A program made the translations under genes and the position numbers. DNA of 16,006 bases from Deltaproteobacteria bacterium (GTDB taxonomy: Bacteria > Desulfobacterota > Deferrimicrobia > Deferrimicrobiales > Deferrimicrobiaceae), in contig PQAK01000116.1 of NCBI GenBank assembly GCA_003105225.1, positions 1 through 16,006 of the forward strand. The letters run 5' to 3'. The notes under the pieces are model-generated. The model ran no database searches. It saw nothing but the letters and a program-made list of their open reading frames with translations, and was not told the DNA's origin. The first letter of the stretch is position 1. The number at the start of each line of letters is the position of its first letter. Of this stretch, positions 12,822 through 16,006 are shown piece by piece.

Positions 12822-13919
12822 ATGAGGCGGGAAGCGTCCCTTGCCTTGCTGGAGTGGTTTCAGGCCGCCGCCCGCCGGATGGAGTGGCGCGAGACGGAAG
12901 ATCCCTACCGGATCTGGATATCGGAGATCATGCTCCAGCAGACCCGCGTGGACACCATGACTCCCTATTACCGGCGGTTTCTCCGGTTGTTCCCCACCCT
13001 GCGGGCGTTGGCCGGTGCGCCCCTGGACCGGGTCCTGAAGGCCTGGGAGGGTCTGGGGTACTATTCCCGCGCGAGGAACCTCCACAAGTCGGCCAGGATC
13101 CTGTGCGATGCGCACGGCGGGCGTCTGCCCGCCTCGGTGGACGCGCTGACGGCGCTTCCCGGCGTCGGGAAATCGACGGCGGGAGCCATAGCCGCCATCG
13201 CCTACCGGCAGGACGTTCCCATCCTCGACGCCAACGCGAAACGCGTCCTGGCCCGGTTTCACGCGGTACGGGAGGAATTGCGCCGGCCCGCCGTCGAACG
13301 ATCCCTATGGGAGCATTCCCGCAGGATGATTCTCCCGGGCAAGGGGAGGGAAACCGCTTTGGCGATGATGGACCTCGGGGCGACCGTATGTACCCCGCGG
13401 AATCCCGAATGCGGCGCCTGCCCGCTTGCGCGGTGGTGCCGGGCGCGCCGGCAGGGGCTGCAGGATGCCATTCCCCGCAAGGGGACCCCGAAGGCCCTTC
13501 CCCATCACGACGTCGTGCTCGCCCTGGTCGGGAACCGGGAGGGGAAGCTCCTGATCGGCCGGCGACCGGACGACGGCTTTCTGGGCGGGCTTTGGGAGTT
13601 CCCCGGGGGGAGAAGGAAGCCGGGGGAGAGCCTCGCGGGAGCCCTCCGGCGGGAGATCCGGAAGGAGGTCGGAATCGGCATCGAGGTCCTGGAAAAGATC
13701 GGCGTGATCCGCCACGGGTATTCGCATTTCCGGGTGACCCTCCACGCCTACCGGTGCAGGAAGGCGGCGGGGAGGGTGCGGACGAGCCGCGAATGGAAGT
13801 GGGTGGCTCCCGGCGCGCTGGGACGGTTTGCGCTTCCGCGCGCCGATCGGAAGCTCCTGGAACTGATCGCCGGACGGCAGCCGCACGAGGGCCAGGTGCG
13901 GGAAAGGGGAACGACATGA
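12822..13919 (+). CDS. mutY: Adenine DNA glycosylase MutY
   Basis: This 365-residue base-excision repair enzyme removes adenine mispaired with 8-oxoguanine. The N-terminal helix-hairpin-helix glycosylase domain has catalytic Glu35 in SEIMLQQTRV, the hairpin LPGVGKSTAGAI (112-123) and catalytic Asp136 in ILDANAKRV. The [4Fe-4S] site has the family spacing: Cys190, Cys197, Cys200, Cys206. The C-terminal MutT-like domain (about 226-350), which reads the 8-oxoG strand, includes GLWEFPGGRRKPGESL and an almost complete Nudix box (REIRKEVG, with Lys in place of one of the usual metal-binding Glu). Length is normal. GGGAGGGAT precedes the ATG. The stop overlaps the start of the next gene as ATGA, so the two are coupled. 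Confidence 0.96.
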   Translation: MRREASLALLEWFQAAARRMEWRETEDPYRIWISEIMLQQTRVDTMTPYYRRFLRLFPTLRALAGAPLDRVLKAWEGLGYYSRARNLHKSARILCDAHGGRLPASVDALTALPGVGKSTAGAIAAIAYRQDVPILDANAKRVLARFHAVREELRRPAVERSLWEHSRRMILPGKGRETALAMMDLGATVCTPRNPECGACPLARWCRARRQGLQDAIPRKGTPKALPHHDVVLALVGNREGKLLIGRRPDDGFLGGLWEFPGGRRKPGESLAGALRREIRKEVGIGIEVLEKIGVIRHGYSHFRVTLHAYRCRKAAGRVRTSREWKWVAPGALGRFALPRADRKLLELIAGRQPHEGQVRERGTT

Positions 13920-14281
13920 AGCTTGCCAATCGATTCGAGGACGGCGGGACCGGGGTGATGGCGACCGCGGGAAGCGACGGGACGGTCAACACCGCCGTCT
14001 ACGCCGTGCCGCACGTCATCGACGAAAATACGGTCGCGTGGGGGATGACCGAGGGCAGAACGTACCGGTTTACGAAGGAAAACCCCCATGCGGCGTACCT
14101 CTACTTTTCCCCGCGGGGAGATGGGGTCCGCCTGACCCTGGCGCTGAAATCGATCGAGACGTCCGGGGAGCTGCTGGAGACGATCCGCGCGCGGGCGGTC
14201 GACACCGTGGGTTCGAAGGCGGGGAGCACCGTGAAGTACGTGGCCTACTTCCGCGTCCTCGAGACGAGGCCGCTCGTCTGA
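13916..14281 (+). CDS. PNPOx-like flavin-binding split-barrel protein
   Basis: This 121-residue protein starts at the ATG in ATGA at the mutY stop. Its pattern is that of the pyridoxamine 5'-phosphate oxidase-like split barrel: a start GTGVMATAGSDGTVNTAVYAVPHVIDENTVAWGM, then RTYRFTKENPHAAYLYFSP and a late strand TVKYVAYFRVLETRPLV. Such small proteins bind FMN or related cofactors; most lack true PNPOx activity and many are of unknown role. The motif order T..D..PN-like (SDGTVNTAVY) supports flavin binding. The four-base overlap with mutY makes translational coupling likely. The next gene follows after 20 bases with its own strong Shine-Dalgarno. Confidence 0.85.
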   Translation: MKLANRFEDGGTGVMATAGSDGTVNTAVYAVPHVIDENTVAWGMTEGRTYRFTKENPHAAYLYFSPRGDGVRLTLALKSIETSGELLETIRARAVDTVGSKAGSTVKYVAYFRVLETRPLV

Positions 14282-14301
14282 CACGCAGGGGGGAGGCACG
14301 C

Positions 14302-15489
14302 ATGGGAGCGCTTCGCGGCACCGGATTCGGGCTCGCGCTGATCCTCCTTTCCCTCCTTGCCCCGGCGGACGGATCCGGCGCGGAGCTGCGCCTGGACCAG
14401 ATCCGCCTGCCGCCGGGATTCGGGATCGAGGTGTACACCGACCGGGTTCCCGGCGCCCGCTCGATGACGCTCTCCCCGGGCGGCATCCTGTTCGTCGGGA
14501 CGCGGGAGACGGGGGCGGTGTACGCCGTGCTCGACCGCGGGAAACGGAACCGCGGGGACGAGGTCGTCACCGTCGCAAGCGGGCTGGACATGCCCAACGG
14601 GGTTGCGTTCCGCGACGGGGCGCTTTACGTAGCCGAGAAGGGCAGGGTCCTGCGATACGACGGGATCGAAAACCGGTTGAAGGATCCCCCGAAGCCCGTC
14701 GTCGTCAACGACTCCTTCCCCCGCATCGCCCATCATGGCTGGAAGTTCATCCGTTTCGGCCCGGACGGGAAACTCTATGTACCCGTGGGCGCGCCGTGCA
14801 ACGTCTGCGAGGAGAAGGACCCGCGGTTTGCGGCGATCCTCCGCATGAACGCCGACGGGACGGGGCTCGAGGTCTTCGCCAGCGGCGTCCGGAACACCGT
14901 CGGGTTCGACTGGGACCCGGGGACGAAGGAACTCTGGTTCACCGACAACGGCCGCGATATGCTGGGCGACGACCGGCCGCCGGACGAGCTGAACCGCGCC
15001 CCGACGAAGGGAATGCACTTCGGCTTCCCTTATCTCCACGGGCGCGAGATCCCGGATCCCGAATACGGGGGACGAGCCGGGGGGCGCCGGTTCACGCCGC
15101 CCGAGCGGGAATTGGGCGCGCACGTGGCGGCGCTCGGGATGCGATTCTACACGGGGAAGATGTTCCCCCCCGGATATCGAAACCAGATCTTCATCGCGGA
15201 GCACGGGTCCTGGAACCGCACCACGCCGACCGGATACCGCGTGACGCTGGTCCGGCTGAAGGACGGCCGGGCGGCCGGTTACGAGGTCTTCGCGGAAGGC
15301 TGGCTGCAGGGTCGCAGCGCATGGGGCCGTCCGGTGGACGTGCTCGTCATGCCGGATGGAGCGCTCCTGGTATCCGACGACAGGGCCGGGGCGATCTACC
15401 GGATCCGCTATGGAAAGACGGAGGGGAAGCAGGGTACCCGAACCGGTAAAAAAAGGTCTACACGAAAACGGCAACTCCAAATAGGATAG
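14302..15489 (+). CDS. Exported PQQ-type sugar (sorbosone/glucose) dehydrogenase-like protein
   Basis: This 395-residue protein has a signal peptide (hydrophobic core about 8-22, cleavage probably after DGSGA) and a six-bladed beta-propeller of the sorbosone dehydrogenase/soluble glucose dehydrogenase family. Landmarks are LPPGFGIEVYTDRVPGARSM, GLDMPNGVAF, HHGWKFIRFGPDGKLYVPVGAP with His144/His145, the family CNVC pair (Cys166, Cys169), ASGVRNTVGFDWDP and FIAEHGSWNR. Members oxidise sugars or aldoses with PQQ outside the cytoplasm. No PQQ biosynthesis genes are seen, so the natural cofactor and substrate are open. The last about 24 residues form an unusual Lys/Arg/Thr-rich tail beyond the propeller. 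The ATG has GGGGGGAGG upstream; it starts 20 bases after the PNPOx-like gene. Confidence 0.92.
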   Translation: MGALRGTGFGLALILLSLLAPADGSGAELRLDQIRLPPGFGIEVYTDRVPGARSMTLSPGGILFVGTRETGAVYAVLDRGKRNRGDEVVTVASGLDMPNGVAFRDGALYVAEKGRVLRYDGIENRLKDPPKPVVVNDSFPRIAHHGWKFIRFGPDGKLYVPVGAPCNVCEEKDPRFAAILRMNADGTGLEVFASGVRNTVGFDWDPGTKELWFTDNGRDMLGDDRPPDELNRAPTKGMHFGFPYLHGREIPDPEYGGRAGGRRFTPPERELGAHVAALGMRFYTGKMFPPGYRNQIFIAEHGSWNRTTPTGYRVTLVRLKDGRAAGYEVFAEGWLQGRSAWGRPVDVLVMPDGALLVSDDRAGAIYRIRYGKTEGKQGTRTGKKRSTRKRQLQIG

Positions 15490-15529
15490 GGGGTGAACGG
15501 GACCGGCCGGAGACGGACAGGAGGAAAGA

Positions 15530-16006
15530 ATGAGGAAGACGGCGATCGTCGTGGCGCTGGCGTTGATCCTCGGAGGATGCAAGGCGCCTCCCGCGAGGGA
15601 GATCAAGATCGGCCTCATCACGCCGCTCACGGGAGACGTGAAGACCTTCGGGGAGTCGGTGAAAAACGCCTTCGAGATCGCCGTGGACGAGGCCAACCGG
15701 GCCGGCGGCGTCGCGGGGATGAAGATCGTGCCCGTCGTGGTGGACGACAAGAACGACCCGACGGAGGCCAGCAACGCCGCGAACCTGCTGATCCACCAGC
15801 AGAAGGTCCGCGCGATCATCGGGTCGGTCACCTCCAAGACCACCATCCCCGTGTCCGACCTCGCGCAGAGCGGCAAGATCCCCACGATCTCTCCCTCCGC
15901 GACCAACCCGAAAGTCACCGTTGCCGACGGGAAACGGAAGACTTACATGTTCCGGGCATGCTTTATCGACCCCTTCCAGGGGAAGGTGATGGCCAAGTTC
16001 GCCCGG
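15530..16006 (+). CDS. Branched-chain amino acid-type ABC transporter receptor, lipoprotein (partial)
   Basis: The frame opens at ATG 15530, with AGGAGGAAAG just upstream, and runs off the right edge after 159 codons. It begins with a lipoprotein signal peptide whose lipobox is LGGC (Cys17 becomes the lipid-bearing residue). The mature part has the type I periplasmic-binding-protein start of LivJ/LivK proteins: IKIGLITPLTGDVKTFGESVKNAFEIAVDEANRAGGV, then VPVVVDDKNDPTEASNAANLLI and VRAIIGSVTSKTTIPVSDLA, IPTISPSATNP. It delivers amino acids or related small molecules to a LivHMGF-type importer, whose genes would be expected to the right of the window. It lies 40 bases after the dehydrogenase gene. 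Confidence 0.94.
   Translation, partial: MRKTAIVVALALILGGCKAPPAREIKIGLITPLTGDVKTFGESVKNAFEIAVDEANRAGGVAGMKIVPVVVDDKNDPTEASNAANLLIHQQKVRAIIGSVTSKTTIPVSDLAQSGKIPTISPSATNPKVTVADGKRKTYMFRACFIDPFQGKVMAKFAR

Noticed and set aside
12854..13915. Upstream extension of the PNPOx-like gene frame through mutY
   Set aside because: The frame is open but the region encodes MutY in another frame; recognisable protein starts only at ATG 13916, in the overlap with the mutY stop.

Overview
The window is a GC-rich stretch of bacterial chromosome, tightly packed and free of rRNA, tRNA, insertion sequences, phage genes or CRISPR arrays that I can see. The gene set points to a deltaproteobacterium-like lineage (Desulfuromonadota/Geobacter-type or a related anaerobic group). 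It includes rubrerythrin, a LonB-type AAA protease, a tandem-ACT protein, a periplasmic Cache protein, HEAT-repeat plus HD-GYP signalling proteins, a PQQ-type sugar dehydrogenase and a Liv-type receptor. The lineage is inferred from gene content and composition; there is no marker gene to prove it.

Layout, left to right. At 1-4423 (+): the tail of a membrane protein, an exported Cache protein, a terminator-like hairpin, a LonB-type ATP-dependent protease, a 288-base gap with RNA-like dyad structure, rubrerythrin and a tandem ACT protein. At 4424-6860: a 329-base gap without a clear gene, a divergent Lgt-like membrane protein (+) and an RhlE-type DEAD-box helicase (-), whose 3' ends overlap by 43 bases. 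At 6861-10282: a divergent intergenic region, then a translationally coupled pair, a HEAT-repeat protein and an HD-GYP protein, that seem to share the same N-terminal module. At 10283-10704: a cold-shock protein gene as its own transcription unit, with promoter, operator-like inverted repeat and a strong intrinsic terminator. At 10728-12015: a DUF4282 membrane protein (+) convergent with thioredoxin reductase (-).

At 12016-12361 lies the most unusual piece: a self-contained microgene of 11 codons (MCKSCGCSGKK) with a consensus Shine-Dalgarno, a palindrome upstream and an intrinsic terminator just downstream. Its start repeats the CxxCGC nickel-binding N-terminus known from HypB. A second promoter with a 16-base perfect palindrome follows and drives an exported rhodanese. 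From 12362 to the right edge all genes run on + with short gaps: rhodanese, mutY, a flavin-binding PNPOx-like protein (ATGA overlap with mutY), an exported sorbosone/glucose dehydrogenase-like protein and a lipoprotein receptor of the LivK type that runs off the edge.

Functional themes are redox and sulfur stress (rubrerythrin, TrxB, rhodanese, MutY against 8-oxoG damage), protein and RNA quality control (LonB-type protease, RhlE, Csp) and cyclic-di-GMP signalling (HD-GYP). Many very long open frames on the wrong strand (for example one of 1263 codons antisense to the first genes) are a by-product of high GC and are not reported as genes.
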